This document shows, one piece after another, positions 17,304 through 26,221 of a stretch of DNA of 64,000 nucleotides. The stretch is from an uncultured Pelagibacteraceae bacterium (GTDB taxonomy: Bacteria; Pseudomonadota; Alphaproteobacteria; Pelagibacterales; Pelagibacteraceae): NCBI GenBank assembly GCA_902624885.1, contig CACNZU010000002.1, positions 1 through 64,000 on the forward strand. The letters run 5' to 3'. The notes under the pieces were generated by a model. The model was not told the origin of the DNA. It was given only the letters and a program-made list of their open reading frames with translations, and did not search any database. Each line of letters starts with the position of its first letter. Positions within the stretch are counted from its first letter, which is position 1. A program made the position numbers and the translations under genes.

Positions 17304-18380
17304 TCAGGTTTTTTTCAAAAACCTTAATAAAATTGGCACAATAAACAATATCATTAATAATCTAATAATGTGATGAAAGGATACAAATTCTGGATCAAGG
17401 TCGAAAAAGATTGCAATCACAGCTACCTCATAAATTCCTCCAGGGCAGTACGATAGTAACAATGTAAAGAAGTTTTTATCAGTTATTAATCCCGCAACAA
17501 CTGCTGCAGCAACACCTAATGCTACTAATAAGAAAGTTGCTACAAAACTATGTAATGCGTTTTTTCCTATTTCACTAAAAGTTTTATCAGCAAATCTGCA
17601 TCCCACTGAGGAACCTAAAATTAATAAACAATAATCGATAATGTCAGGAGATATTTGATAACTTGCAACTTCTGTGATTTGCAATAGACCACTTGCTACT
17701 AAAGTTCCTGTTAATAAAGCAGCTGGAACTTTTAATTTGTCAAAGAACAAAATCAAAATTACTGACAATAAAATTAAAATTATTAAGTGATATAAATTTT
17801 GATTTGTGATTACTTTTTCAGAAATATTTACGCTATCTGCATCGTAAAAACTATTCACAATGAAAGGAAAAACTGTAATTATAATAATTAATCTTATTAG
17901 ATGAGATGTAGCTACTTGACTTAGATCAGTCTTTGCATCTTCAGCTAATATCATTAAAGGACCTAATGCACCCGGTGCAGCCGAAAAAATAGAAGTTTTT
18001 TTCTCATATTTAGAAAACTTTTCTAAATATTTTGAAACGATTAGAACACTTAAAATTATGTAAATTAACATTATAAAAGAGGTCCAGATCCAATCTTGCA
18101 TTTGACTAAATAAATCTTTGTCTATGTAGTTACCAATATAAAGACCAAGAATAATTAATATCGAGGATAATACTAATCTCGGCATTTTAGTTTTAAGACC
18201 CATCAATGAAGCCAAAGAAGTTATTAGCATTGGCCCTAAGAACCATGCTAAAGGAATCTTAAAATATTCAGCAATTACAGCACTTGGTATTGATATTATG
18301 ATGACAGATATAAACGGTATTGAAAATATCTGTTTAAAATTTTCTTTATTAAAAGGAATAGCTTGGTTATTCTGCATCAT
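17304..18380 (-). CDS. AbrB-duplication family membrane protein (putative ammonia monooxygenase-type annotation)
   Basis: 358 residues with ten or more membrane segments in two similar halves, each with a motif such as KIPLAWFLGPMLITSLASLMG or KVPAALLTGTLVASGLLQI. This matches the TIGR03082 AbrB-duplication family. Databases often label it ammonia monooxygenase, which is unsupported. A transport role is likely but the substrate is unknown. Its start codon is two bases from the oppositely oriented ProC-like gene, so the two promoters must lie inside each other's coding regions or the messages have almost no leader. Confidence 0.85.
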   Translation of the reverse strand: MMQNNQAIPFNKENFKQIFSIPFISVIIISIPSAVIAEYFKIPLAWFLGPMLITSLASLMGLKTKMPRLVLSSILIILGLYIGNYIDKDLFSQMQDWIWTSFIMLIYIILSVLIVSKYLEKFSKYEKKTSIFSAAPGALGPLMILAEDAKTDLSQVATSHLIRLIIIITVFPFIVNSFYDADSVNISEKVITNQNLYHLIILILLSVILILFFDKLKVPAALLTGTLVASGLLQITEVASYQISPDIIDYCLLILGSSVGCRFADKTFSEIGKNALHSFVATFLLVALGVAAAVVAGLITDKNFFTLLLSYCPGGIYEVAVIAIFFDLDPEFVSFHHIIRLLMILFIVPILLRFLKKT

Positions 18381-18382
18381 TC

Positions 18383-19147
18383 ATGATTTTAGGATTTATA
18401 GGAACTGGTAAAATTTCATCATCAATTATCTTTGGTATTTTTAAATCAAAGCTAAAAATTAAGAGAATTTATATATCTTCAAGAAATAGAAACCTAGCTA
18501 AAAAACTATCTAAAAGTTATGGAAAAGTAAAAGTATTAAACAATAATCAAGAAATAATAGATAAATCCTCAGTAATATTATTAGGTGTAACACCTAATGT
18601 TGGTAATAAAATATTACCTAAATTAAAATTTTCAAAAAATAAAAAAATAATAAGTCTTATTTCAACAATTAATTTGGATAAACTTAAAAAAATTACTAAA
18701 AATAAAAATATCGCTAGAGCCACACCCTTACCTCCAATCGAAATTAAAAAAGGGCCAATTATTATTTGTCCACCAAGTAAATTTGCTAAAAATATTTTCA
18801 AACATTTAGGGCAAGTTTTAGAGGTAAGAAATGAAAAACTAAGCTATAAGTTTTGGTCGACGGCTTCTTTAATGGCAGCATACTATGAGATACTAAATAC
18901 TAGTTCTAAATGGTTGATAAAAAAAGGCATTAACAAAAAGCTGGCTGATAAGTATGTAGCTGAATTATTTCTGGCGTTAAGTCAGGATGCTTTAAATAAA
19001 TCATCTCAAGGATTTAAAAAACTCGTAGCGGACTCTCAGACCCCAAAAGGCCTAAATATGCAGGTTCTTAATGAATTGAAAAAAGGAAAATTCTTTACTA
19101 AGTTCACCAAAGCTCTTGAAAATGTAAATAAAAGAGTAAGTAAATAA
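18383..19147 (+). CDS. Pyrroline-5-carboxylate reductase-like protein
   Basis: 254 residues, slightly shorter than ProC (about 265-280). The Rossmann fold begins at the first residues (MILGFIGTGKISSSII), so the start at 18383 is fixed. Later stretches correspond to the ProC pattern: SVILLGVTPN, ATPLPPIEIKKGP and SLMAAYYEILNTSSKWLIKKG. Substitutions in the C-terminal dimerisation domain make the proline-biosynthesis role uncertain; it may reduce another imine derived from an amino acid. It precedes the second Liv operon with a 3-base gap, suggesting it acts on the imported solute (inference). Confidence 0.7.
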   Translation: MILGFIGTGKISSSIIFGIFKSKLKIKRIYISSRNRNLAKKLSKSYGKVKVLNNNQEIIDKSSVILLGVTPNVGNKILPKLKFSKNKKIISLISTINLDKLKKITKNKNIARATPLPPIEIKKGPIIICPPSKFAKNIFKHLGQVLEVRNEKLSYKFWSTASLMAAYYEILNTSSKWLIKKGINKKLADKYVAELFLALSQDALNKSSQGFKKLVADSQTPKGLNMQVLNELKKGKFFTKFTKALENVNKRVSK

Positions 19148-19150
19148 ATC

Positions 19151-20062
19151 ATGGAATATTTTATACAACAATTGGTTAACGGGATTACTTTAGGCTCAAT
19201 TTATGGACTTATCGCAATTGGTTACACCATGGTCTATGGAATTATTGGAATGATTAATTTTGCTCATGGAGATATTTTTATGATTGGAGCTTTTGTTGCT
19301 TTAATATCGTTTATTATCTTTGGTTTAACAGGGGTGGCACTGCCAATTATTTTACTTTTAGTTTTACTAATAGCTATGCTTTTCACGGCTTGCTATGGAT
19401 GGACAGTTGAAAAATTAGCTTACAAACCGTTAAGGGGATCTTTTAGATTAGCTCCGCTTATTTCTGCTTTAGGTATGTCAATTGTATTGCAAAACTATGT
19501 TCAAGTTTCTCAAGGTGCAAGAGTAAAACCAATGCAGCCATTATTTTCAGGCGGATTAGAGTTTTTTAAGAATTCGGAATTTATTGTTACGGTAAGTTAT
19601 CTCCAAATTTTTATTGTTGTACTAACAATTATTTTAATGGGAATATTTACATATTTAATCACTAAAACTGATTTAGGAAGAGCACAAAGAGCGTGTGAAC
19701 AAGATAGAACAATGACTGCTTTACTCGGAATTAATGTTGATAGAACTATTTCAATTACTTTTATAATCGGATCTTCATTGGCATCAGTAGCAGGAATGAT
19801 GTTTGTACTTTATTATGGAGTAATTGATTTTTACATTGGATTTTTAGCTGGTATCAAAGCTTTTACTGCAGCAGTATTAGGCGGAATAGGATCGTTGCCT
19901 GGAGCAATGTTAGGTGGCTTGTTAATCGGACTTATAGAAACCTTCTGGGCTGGATATGTTTCTCTTGAATATAAAGATGTTGCAGCTTTCAGTGTGTTAA
20001 TTGTAGTTTTAATTTTCTTTCCAACCGGATTTCTTGGGAAACCTGACATCGAGAAAGTTTAA
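19151..20062 (+). CDS. livH: Liv-type ABC transporter permease, LivH family (system 2)
   Basis: 303 residues. The LivH hallmark NFAHGDIFMIGAFVAL follows the first helix. The coupling loop is TDLGRAQRACEQDRTMTALLGINVDRTISITF, and the conserved GIIDFYIGFLAGIKAFTAAVLGGIGSLPGA-type region appears as FLAGIKAFTAAVLGGIGSLPGAMLGG. It matches classical LivH more closely than the system 1 protein. Shares one base with the start of livM. Confidence 0.95.
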   Translation: MEYFIQQLVNGITLGSIYGLIAIGYTMVYGIIGMINFAHGDIFMIGAFVALISFIIFGLTGVALPIILLLVLLIAMLFTACYGWTVEKLAYKPLRGSFRLAPLISALGMSIVLQNYVQVSQGARVKPMQPLFSGGLEFFKNSEFIVTVSYLQIFIVVLTIILMGIFTYLITKTDLGRAQRACEQDRTMTALLGINVDRTISITFIIGSSLASVAGMMFVLYYGVIDFYIGFLAGIKAFTAAVLGGIGSLPGAMLGGLLIGLIETFWAGYVSLEYKDVAAFSVLIVVLIFFPTGFLGKPDIEKV

Positions 20063-21330
20063 TGGAAAAGAAAGATATCATTCAGTCATTTAAAGATAGT
20101 TTATTTACAGGCTTGATTGCTTTAGCTTTGTTTGGTCCAATTGTAGGCTTAAGAACTGTATCAAAAGGTGAAGGGCTATTCATAACTCCACAATGGGGAG
20201 TAGTTTTTTTACTTGTTGGATTATGTATTTTAGGAAGATTTTTAATTAATATTAATTCTGCAAGAAGAAAAGAATTTAAAATTTTTTCAACACTGTCATC
20301 TAAGTTTTCTAGTATTACCGAGGATAAAGCTAAGCACTTTGCAATTACTGGCATTTTATTTGCAGTAGTATTTCCATTTCTTCCATTTACCGACAGATAC
20401 TTTATGGATGTAGCAATAATGATATTAACTTATATCATGTTAGGATGGGGTTTAAACATTGTAGTTGGTTTAGCTGGTCTTCTTGATTTAGGTTATGTAG
20501 CTTTTTATGCAGTCGGCGCTTATTCTTACGCACTGATTGCCACTACGTTCGGTTGGTCTTTTTGGATCTGTTTACCTTTGGCTGGAGTGTTTGCAGCTTT
20601 TTTTGGAATTTTACTTGGTTTTCCAGTTTTAAGATTAAGAGGAGATTATCTTGCGATTGTTACTTTAGGATTTGGAGAAATTATAAGAATTATTTTGATC
20701 AACTGGTATGAGGTAACAAATGGACCTGACGGAATAACAGGTATACCGCGACCATCTTTTTTTGGATTACCTTTTAAAAGATCTCCAGATGAGGGGGAAA
20801 CAAGTTTCCATTTGTTTTTCAATCTTGAATACTCAACAATGCATCGAATAATATTTTTATACTATTTAATTTTAGTATTAGCCTTAATAACTAATTACTT
20901 TACGCTGAAGATAAGAAAACTTCCTGTTGGTAGAGCATGGGAAGCTTTAAGAGAGGATGAGATCGCTTGTAAATCTTTAGGAGTAAATCCTACGAATACA
21001 AAACTAACTGCTTTTGCAATTGGGGCTATGTTTGGTGGTTTCGCTGGTTCATTTTTTGCAACGCGACAGGCATTTATAAGTCCAGAAAGTTTCACATTTA
21101 TTGAGTCTGCAATTATTGTTGCAATTGTTGTGTTAGGTGGCATGGGATCACAAACTGGAGTTGTTCTTGCATCAATTTTCTTAATTGGAATTACAGAAAT
21201 GTTTAGAGATTTAGAGCAGTATAGAATGATCGCTTTTGGTGGAGCTATGGTTTTAATTATGGTGTTTAAGCCAAAGGGAATTTTAGCGAATAGGAAACCA
21301 ACTATTCTCATGCATGGAGATAAAAAATGA
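20062..21330 (+). CDS. livM: Liv-type ABC transporter permease, LivM family (system 2)
   Basis: 422 residues, close to the E. coli LivM length. The N-terminal 90 residues form an extra pair of helices. The core has GWGLNIVVGLAGLLDLGYVAFYAVGAYSYAL and LPVGRAWEALREDEIACKSLGVNPTNTKL, the coupling loop. The stretch FGEIIRIILINWYEVTNGPDGITGIPRP is highly typical of LivM. Overlaps livG by 4 bases. Confidence 0.95.
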   Translation: MEKKDIIQSFKDSLFTGLIALALFGPIVGLRTVSKGEGLFITPQWGVVFLLVGLCILGRFLININSARRKEFKIFSTLSSKFSSITEDKAKHFAITGILFAVVFPFLPFTDRYFMDVAIMILTYIMLGWGLNIVVGLAGLLDLGYVAFYAVGAYSYALIATTFGWSFWICLPLAGVFAAFFGILLGFPVLRLRGDYLAIVTLGFGEIIRIILINWYEVTNGPDGITGIPRPSFFGLPFKRSPDEGETSFHLFFNLEYSTMHRIIFLYYLILVLALITNYFTLKIRKLPVGRAWEALREDEIACKSLGVNPTNTKLTAFAIGAMFGGFAGSFFATRQAFISPESFTFIESAIIVAIVVLGGMGSQTGVVLASIFLIGITEMFRDLEQYRMIAFGGAMVLIMVFKPKGILANRKPTILMHGDKK

Positions 21331-22118
21331 GCAATTTGTTGTCAGTAGAAAATTTAACAATGAAGTTTGGTGGTTTGACTGCAATAGATGATTTAAGTTT
21401 TGATGCAAAAAATAATCAAATTACTTCCATTATTGGACCTAATGGTGCAGGAAAAACAACCGTATTTAATTGTTTAACAGGATTTTATAAGCCTACCAAT
21501 GGTCAAATGTTTTTACACAAAGAAGATAACAAAATTTCACTAAGAAAATATACTGACTTTAAAATAGCTTATGTTGCTAAAGTAGCTAGAACTTTTCAAA
21601 ATATTAGATTGTTTCCAGCAATGTCAGTTCTTGAAAATTTGTTAGTCGCTCAACATAATGAATTAATGGTAGCTTCTGGTTACTCTTTATTTGGTTTACT
21701 TAATCTTAAATCCTATAGAGATAAAGAACAGCTAGCAGTTGATAAAGCGAAGTACTGGTTAGATATTATTGGTTTAACTCATAGGGCAGATGATAATGCA
21801 GGTGATCTACCTTACGGAGATCAAAGAAAATTAGAAATTGTTCGTGCAATGTGTATTGAACCAAGGTTGTTGTGTCTAGATGAACCAGCTGCAGGATTAA
21901 ATCCAAAAGAGTCAGCTGAACTAAATAAACTTTTAAAATTTATTAAAACAGAAAAACAAACAGGAATTTTATTAATTGAACATGATATGAGTGTGGTAAT
22001 GGGAATTTCCGACCATGTTGTTGTTTTAAATTATGGAAAAAAAATATTTGAAGGAACAGCCGATCAAACTAAAAATAGCAAAGAGGTTATTGAAGCTTAC
22101 CTTGGAGTAGATGAATAA
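21327..22118 (+). CDS. livG: Liv-type ABC transporter ATPase, LivG family (system 2)
   Basis: 263 residues. Walker A GPNGAGKT (37-44), signature LPYGDQRKLEI, Walker B LLCLDEPAAGLNPKE and switch histidine in LLIEHDMSVVMGISD. The family-typical VARTFQNIRLFPAMSVLENLLVAQHN is present. Shares one base with the livF start, so all four membrane and ATPase genes are translationally linked. Confidence 0.96.
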   Translation: MSNLLSVENLTMKFGGLTAIDDLSFDAKNNQITSIIGPNGAGKTTVFNCLTGFYKPTNGQMFLHKEDNKISLRKYTDFKIAYVAKVARTFQNIRLFPAMSVLENLLVAQHNELMVASGYSLFGLLNLKSYRDKEQLAVDKAKYWLDIIGLTHRADDNAGDLPYGDQRKLEIVRAMCIEPRLLCLDEPAAGLNPKESAELNKLLKFIKTEKQTGILLIEHDMSVVMGISDHVVVLNYGKKIFEGTADQTKNSKEVIEAYLGVDE

Positions 22119-22837
22119 TGCTTAAGATTTCTAATGTTGAAACTTTTTACGGAAAAATTCAAGCTCTTAGGGGCGTTGATCTTGATGTAAATGATGGTGA
22201 AATTGTTTCTTTAATTGGCTCTAATGGAGCAGGTAAATCAACTTTACTTATGACTATTAGTGGAGTGAATAAAGCTAGAAAAGGAAATATAGTTTTCAAT
22301 GGTGAAAATATTGAAAACAAAGACCCTCATAAAATAGTAGATATGGGTATTTGCCAAGTTCCAGAAGGAAGAAGAATATTTTCAAGACTAACCGTTGAAG
22401 AAAATTTAAGATTAGGAGCCCATGCTAACGAAAAAGGAAAGCACTTTGAAAATGATATTAAGGAAGTTTACGATTTATTTCCTGTATTAAGTGATAGAAA
22501 AACGCAAAGAGGCGGAACACTTTCTGGAGGAGAACAGCAAATGCTGGCGATAGGAAGAGCATTAATGAGTAAACCCAAAGTACTTTTATTAGATGAACCC
22601 TCACTTGGAATAGCACCTAAACTAGTAAATCAAATTTTTGTTTCAATAAAAAATATTAATAAAGAAAAAAATGTTACTATTTTTTTAGTTGAGCAAAATG
22701 CAAAAAAAGCTTTGGAGCTTGCCGATAGAGCATATGTTTTAGTAAACGGAAAGGTGACCATAAAGGGTCCTGGTCAAGAGTTACTTAAAAATAAAGATAT
22801 ACAAGCTGCTTATCTCGAAGGTGGGGCAAAAAATTAA
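22118..22837 (+). CDS. livF: Liv-type ABC transporter ATPase, LivF family (system 2)
   Basis: 239 residues. Walker A GSNGAGKS (34-41), signature LSGGEQQMLAI, Walker B VLLLDEPSLGIAPK and the LivF-typical VEQNAKKALELAD. VPEGRRIFSRLTVEENLRLGA is the LivF hallmark. It lacks the N-terminal extension seen in the system 1 protein. The binding-protein gene follows after 78 bases with its own promoter-like sequence. Confidence 0.96.
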   Translation: MLKISNVETFYGKIQALRGVDLDVNDGEIVSLIGSNGAGKSTLLMTISGVNKARKGNIVFNGENIENKDPHKIVDMGICQVPEGRRIFSRLTVEENLRLGAHANEKGKHFENDIKEVYDLFPVLSDRKTQRGGTLSGGEQQMLAIGRALMSKPKVLLLDEPSLGIAPKLVNQIFVSIKNINKEKNVTIFLVEQNAKKALELADRAYVLVNGKVTIKGPGQELLKNKDIQAAYLEGGAKN

Positions 22838-22849
22838 CTTTTTTACATA

Positions 22850-22878
22850 TTTACAATATTGGAATTAAGGTGTTCAAT
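22850..22878 (+). promoter_or_regulatory. Candidate promoter of second binding-protein gene
   Basis: TTTACA (22850-22855), 17-base spacer, TTCAAT (22873-22878), 37 bases before the ATG. The -10 box is weak (four of six), but the spacing and distance match those of the other two binding-protein genes. Confidence 0.45.
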
Positions 22879-22883
22879 ATCAA

Positions 22884-22915
22884 TAATTAATTAATTAATA
22901 ACAAAGGGAAATAAT
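22884..22915 (+). promoter_or_regulatory. Shared 5' leader element of binding-protein gene (copy 2)
   Basis: Four TAAT units and AACAA (22884-22904), identical over 21 bases to 6136-6156, followed by AGGGAAATAAT and the ATG. See copy 1. Confidence 0.55.
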
Positions 22916-24019
22916 ATGTTAAGAACGTTCAATAAACTTCTTTCATTAATTGCCGGAACATTAATGCTTGCAACAGTTTCAGCTAAAGCTGACGTTGTTG
23001 TTGCTTCTGCTGGACCTATGTCTGGTCAGTACGCTTCATTTGGTGCTCAGTTAAAAGCTGGTGCTGAAATGTGGTTAAAGCACGTTAATAAAAAAGGTGG
23101 AATTAATGGCGAGAAAGTTAAATTAGAAATCGGAGATGATGCTTGCGATCCTAAACAAGCTGTTGCTGTAGCCAACAAATTTGCTGGTCAAGGTGTAGCT
23201 TATGTTGCAGGTCACTTCTGCTCTGGTTCTTCAATTCCAGCTTCTGCGGTTTATAATGAAGAAGGAATTATTCAAGTTTCACCAGCTTCAACAAATCCAG
23301 CGTTAACGGATAAAGGTGGTAAATATACTTTTAGAGTTTGTGGTCGAGATGATCAGCAAGGTGAAGTTGCTGGCCAATTTTTAGCTAAAAACTACAAAGG
23401 TAAAAAAGTTGCTATACTTCATGACAAAACTGCTTACGGAAAAGGTTTAGCAGATGCGACGAGAAAAAATATGAAGAAAGCTGGCCTTAAAGAAGCAATG
23501 TATGAAGCTTACACAGCAGGTGAAAAAGATTACTCTGCTCTAGTTTCGAAACTAAAATCTAATAACATCGATGCAGTATATCTTGGTGGTTATCACACAG
23601 AAGGTGGTTTGATCGTAAGACAAATGAGAGACCAAGGTATGAAAACTAAATTAATCAGTGGTGACGCATTAGTTACAGCTGAGTATTGGGATATTACAGG
23701 TGATGCAGGCGAAGGTACGTTAATGACTTTCTCTCCAGACCCAAGAAATAATCCTGCAGCTGCAAGCGTTGTGAAAGAATTTAAAGCTGCTGGTATTGAA
23801 CCAGAAGGTTATGTTCTTTACTCATACGCTGCGCTACAAGTTTTCGAACAAGCTGCTAAGCAAGCTGGATCAAACGACCCTGCTAAAGTTCTTAAAGCAA
23901 TGAGAAAAGGTAAGTTTGATACTGTAATTGGTTCACTAGGTTTTGATAAAAAAGGTGACGTGAGCTTGCCAGGTTATGTATTTTATGAGTGGAGCAAAGG
24001 TAAATACAAAGAACTATAA
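22916..24019 (+). CDS. livK: Branched-chain-type amino acid ABC transporter, periplasmic binding protein (system 2)
   Basis: 367 residues with a Sec signal peptide (1-25, ending AKA). The mature protein starts DVVVASAGPMSGQYASFGAQLKAG, the LivJ/LivK strand-loop that binds the amino-acid backbone. VAGHFCSGSSIPASAVYNEEGIIQVSPASTNPALT is the classical LivJ/K ligand site. This is the closest match in the window to a true Leu/Ile/Val-binding protein. Placed last in the operon, with its own promoter and a strong terminator after it. Confidence 0.93.
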   Translation: MLRTFNKLLSLIAGTLMLATVSAKADVVVASAGPMSGQYASFGAQLKAGAEMWLKHVNKKGGINGEKVKLEIGDDACDPKQAVAVANKFAGQGVAYVAGHFCSGSSIPASAVYNEEGIIQVSPASTNPALTDKGGKYTFRVCGRDDQQGEVAGQFLAKNYKGKKVAILHDKTAYGKGLADATRKNMKKAGLKEAMYEAYTAGEKDYSALVSKLKSNNIDAVYLGGYHTEGGLIVRQMRDQGMKTKLISGDALVTAEYWDITGDAGEGTLMTFSPDPRNNPAAASVVKEFKAAGIEPEGYVLYSYAALQVFEQAAKQAGSNDPAKVLKAMRKGKFDTVIGSLGFDKKGDVSLPGYVFYEWSKGKYKEL

Positions 24020-24040
24020 ACCATTTGCTTAACCAATTTA

Positions 24041-24066
24041 AAAGGGGGCTTAGGCCCCCTTTTTTA
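24041..24066 (+). terminator. Intrinsic terminator of second Liv operon
   Basis: AAAGGGGGC, 4-base loop TTAG, GCCCCCTTT, then a T-run. A perfect 9-base stem, directly upstream of csaA. Confidence 0.95.
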
Positions 24067-24083
24067 TTTATAGAAAGGAAATT

Positions 24084-24419
24084 ATGGAAATAACTTATGA
24101 TGATTTTAAGAAAGTGCAGATTAAAGTTGGCACTGTTTTAGATGTAAAAGTTAATGAAAAAGCTAGAAAACCTTCTTTAATAGTTAAGGTAGATTTCGGA
24201 AAAGAAATAGGCATTAAACAATCTTCAGCACAGATTACTCACTATTACACTCCTGAAAATTTAGTAGGTAAACAAGTTATTGGGGTTTGTAATTTTCCGT
24301 CAAAAAATATAGCTGGCGTCGTCTCAGAAGTTTTAGTTCTTGGCGCAATTGAAAAAGACGGGAAAGTTGTCCTAGTGCACCCATCTCAAAAAACTGATAA
24401 TGGTTTAGATATTGCTTAA
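24084..24419 (+). CDS. csaA: tRNA-binding protein CsaA
   Basis: 111 residues forming a single OB-fold tRNA-binding domain of the Trbp111/CsaA family: IKVGTVLDVKVNEKARKPSLIVKVDFG, then GIKQSSAQITHYYTPENLVGKQVIGVCNFPSKNIAGVVSEVLVLGA. Family members bind tRNA as dimers and have been proposed as export chaperones. A good ribosome-binding site (AGGAAATT) precedes the ATG. The stop codon is followed directly by the next gene's ATG. Confidence 0.95.
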   Translation: MEITYDDFKKVQIKVGTVLDVKVNEKARKPSLIVKVDFGKEIGIKQSSAQITHYYTPENLVGKQVIGVCNFPSKNIAGVVSEVLVLGAIEKDGKVVLVHPSQKTDNGLDIA

Positions 24420-24758
24420 ATGATATTTGCACTTAAAGCTTTACTTGCTGGATTAATCATAGCCTTTTCATCTTGGCTTGCAGGGCAAAACCCTAGAATG
24501 GCAGGATATATAATTGCCTTACCTATAGCATCATTAATTGCAATTGCCTTTGTTTATTTCGAACACAGTAGTGTTGAAAAAACAATTTTGTACGCAAAAA
24601 GTATTTTAGTCGCTATACCAGTAAGCTATTTATTTTTTCTTCCTTTTTTCTTAGCAAAACAATTTAATATGAATTTTTGGTTGATCTATGGATCAGGAAT
24701 AATCCTGCTAACTTTAGGTTTTTTTATCCATAAGTATTTTGCAAATTTTTTATCATGA
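24420..24758 (+). CDS. Small membrane protein, unknown (four helices)
   Basis: 112 residues with four membrane segments (about 1-18, 26-46, 58-76 and 86-107). The pairing of a glycine-rich NPRMAGYIIALPIASLIAIAF loop with a C-terminal helix resembles DUF3147-type proteins, but I am not certain. It directly abuts csaA and overlaps the DUF4396 gene by 4 bases (ATGA), so the three are likely one operon. Confidence 0.65.
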   Translation: MIFALKALLAGLIIAFSSWLAGQNPRMAGYIIALPIASLIAIAFVYFEHSSVEKTILYAKSILVAIPVSYLFFLPFFLAKQFNMNFWLIYGSGIILLTLGFFIHKYFANFLS

Positions 24759-25192
24759 GTTCTGAAACATTCAATTGGAGCTGTAAACACACTTGGTCTA
24801 GAAGTGCAAAGAATACATTTTGGTGTTTACTTGGTTGCTCTATTGGTGATTTTGGAACAATCTTATTTTTTCAATTAACAAAAATTCCTTTTCCTGTTCT
24901 AGCAATCATGATTTTAGCAATTATTAACGGGATTATTACTAGTATAATTTTAGAAACGATTATCTTATTAAGACAAAATTTTTCTTTAAAATTAGCTTTT
25001 AAAACAGCTGTTGGAATGAGTTTAATCTCAATGGTAAGCATGGAAATTGCTATGAATGCCACTGATTATTTCCTTACAGGAGGAGCTATTTTAACTTGGT
25101 GGGTTGTGCCCATAATGTTAGTCGTAGGATTTGTTACGCCTTGGCCATATAATTATTGGAGACTAAAAAAGTTCAACGAAGCTTGTCATTAA
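24755..25192 (+). CDS. DUF4396 family membrane protein
   Basis: 145 residues. The pattern WSRSAKNTFWCLLGCSIGDFG, then AVGMSLISMVSMEIAMNATD and WWVVPIMLVVGFVTPWPYNYWRLKKFNEACH, fits DUF4396 as I know it. Three or four membrane segments. Conserved Cys, His and Met residues (CLLGC, the terminal CH, MISMxxME) could bind a metal such as copper, which is inference. Function not established. Confidence 0.8.
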   Translation: MSSETFNWSCKHTWSRSAKNTFWCLLGCSIGDFGTILFFQLTKIPFPVLAIMILAIINGIITSIILETIILLRQNFSLKLAFKTAVGMSLISMVSMEIAMNATDYFLTGGAILTWWVVPIMLVVGFVTPWPYNYWRLKKFNEACH

Positions 25193-25621
25193 TTAATAGC
25201 TATTAATATAATCTTTCAAGTTTTTATTTTCCTCTTCAATTTTATTAATTAAATGTTTTACAACGTCGCCAATTGAAACAATGCCTAAAAGATTCTTATC
25301 CTCCATAATTAAAATATGTCTGATCTTCTTTTCTGTCATCTCATCCATTAATTCTGTAACCGATGTATTAAGGTCACAGGAAATTAGTTCTTTAGACATT
25401 AATTCAGAAACAGGAAGCGTTAAATTAAATTTCTCAGTATAAATGAGTCTAGATAAATCTCTCTCAGATAAAATTCCTACAACTTTTTTATTTTTATCCA
25501 GTACTGGCATACAGCCTATTTGATTTTCATGAAATTTTTGACTAGCAGATTTTATCGTATCAACTTCACTTATAGTGAAGCATTTTCTTTTAGACATCCT
25601 GCTAACTAATTTACCAGGCAT
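25193..25621 (-). CDS. CBS-domain pair protein
   Basis: 142 residues made of two CBS domains (about 10-65 and 75-130), with typical motifs IGCMPVLDKNKKVVGILSERDLSR and IRHILIMEDKNLLGIVSIGDVVK. Such stand-alone pairs bind adenosyl nucleotides (AMP, ATP, SAM) and act as energy sensors for partner proteins. The partner is unknown. Converges exactly with the DUF4396 gene with no gap. Confidence 0.9.
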   Translation of the reverse strand: MPGKLVSRMSKRKCFTISEVDTIKSASQKFHENQIGCMPVLDKNKKVVGILSERDLSRLIYTEKFNLTLPVSELMSKELISCDLNTSVTELMDEMTEKKIRHILIMEDKNLLGIVSIGDVVKHLINKIEEENKNLKDYINSY

Positions 25622-25671
25622 AAGATATCTTAATTAAAATAATGGCATCTAGTCAAATCAATTTATAAGGA

Positions 25672-26202
25672 TTAAGTAATTTTATTCAAAATTTTGTCTT
25701 TAAAGATAAAGTGATGAACAACCACAGCAAGAATATGCAAGGTTACTAAAGCTAAAAGTAAATAATTAGCGTAGATATGCACTTCGTAAAAAGCATCGGC
25801 TAATAAAAAATTATCTTTTTCAAATCCATATTTAAAAAAAAAGAAATTTAAAGTCTCACCCATATAGAGCTTTTTAAGCATTCCTGAAATGGTAATTGCA
25901 AAAATACTTAGATAAAGTAACAAGTGGTTAACTTTACCAATTAATATTTGTCCTTTAAAAAAACTTTTGCTTTCAGTAGGGCTTGGATTAAATAATTTCC
26001 AAATAAGTCTGAACACGGTTATATAGAAAATAGTTATACCGATTATTATATGAATGTTTTCTAATTCTATTCTTTGATCCGAAAATTCTAATCCTACTAA
26101 ATAAAAACCAAAAGGAACTTGTGCTAAAAGAGCGATAAATGTAATCCAATGAAACAATTTAGCAAATAGTCCGTATTTGCTATAATTGTTAAAAACTTGC
26201 AT
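25672..26202 (-). CDS. Cytochrome b561 family protein
   Basis: 176 residues with four membrane helices. Histidines suitable for two b hemes lie at the start of helix 1 (FAKLFHWITFIAL), in helix 2 (IHIIIGITIF) and in helices 3 and 4 (NHLLLYL, VHIYANYLLLALVTLHILAVVVHH). Inner-membrane electron carrier between quinone and a periplasmic acceptor. Divergent from a cytochrome c' gene with 19 bases between start codons, suggesting shared control and possibly direct electron exchange (inference). Confidence 0.9.
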   Translation of the reverse strand: MQVFNNYSKYGLFAKLFHWITFIALLAQVPFGFYLVGLEFSDQRIELENIHIIIGITIFYITVFRLIWKLFNPSPTESKSFFKGQILIGKVNHLLLYLSIFAITISGMLKKLYMGETLNFFFFKYGFEKDNFLLADAFYEVHIYANYLLLALVTLHILAVVVHHFIFKDKILNKIT

Positions 26203-26221
26203 AATACTATATTAACAATTT

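Noticed and set aside
17304..18380. Ammonia monooxygenase function for the AbrB-type protein
   Set aside because: That database label comes from a misannotation; the protein has no copper-site or Amo subunit features and looks like a transporter.
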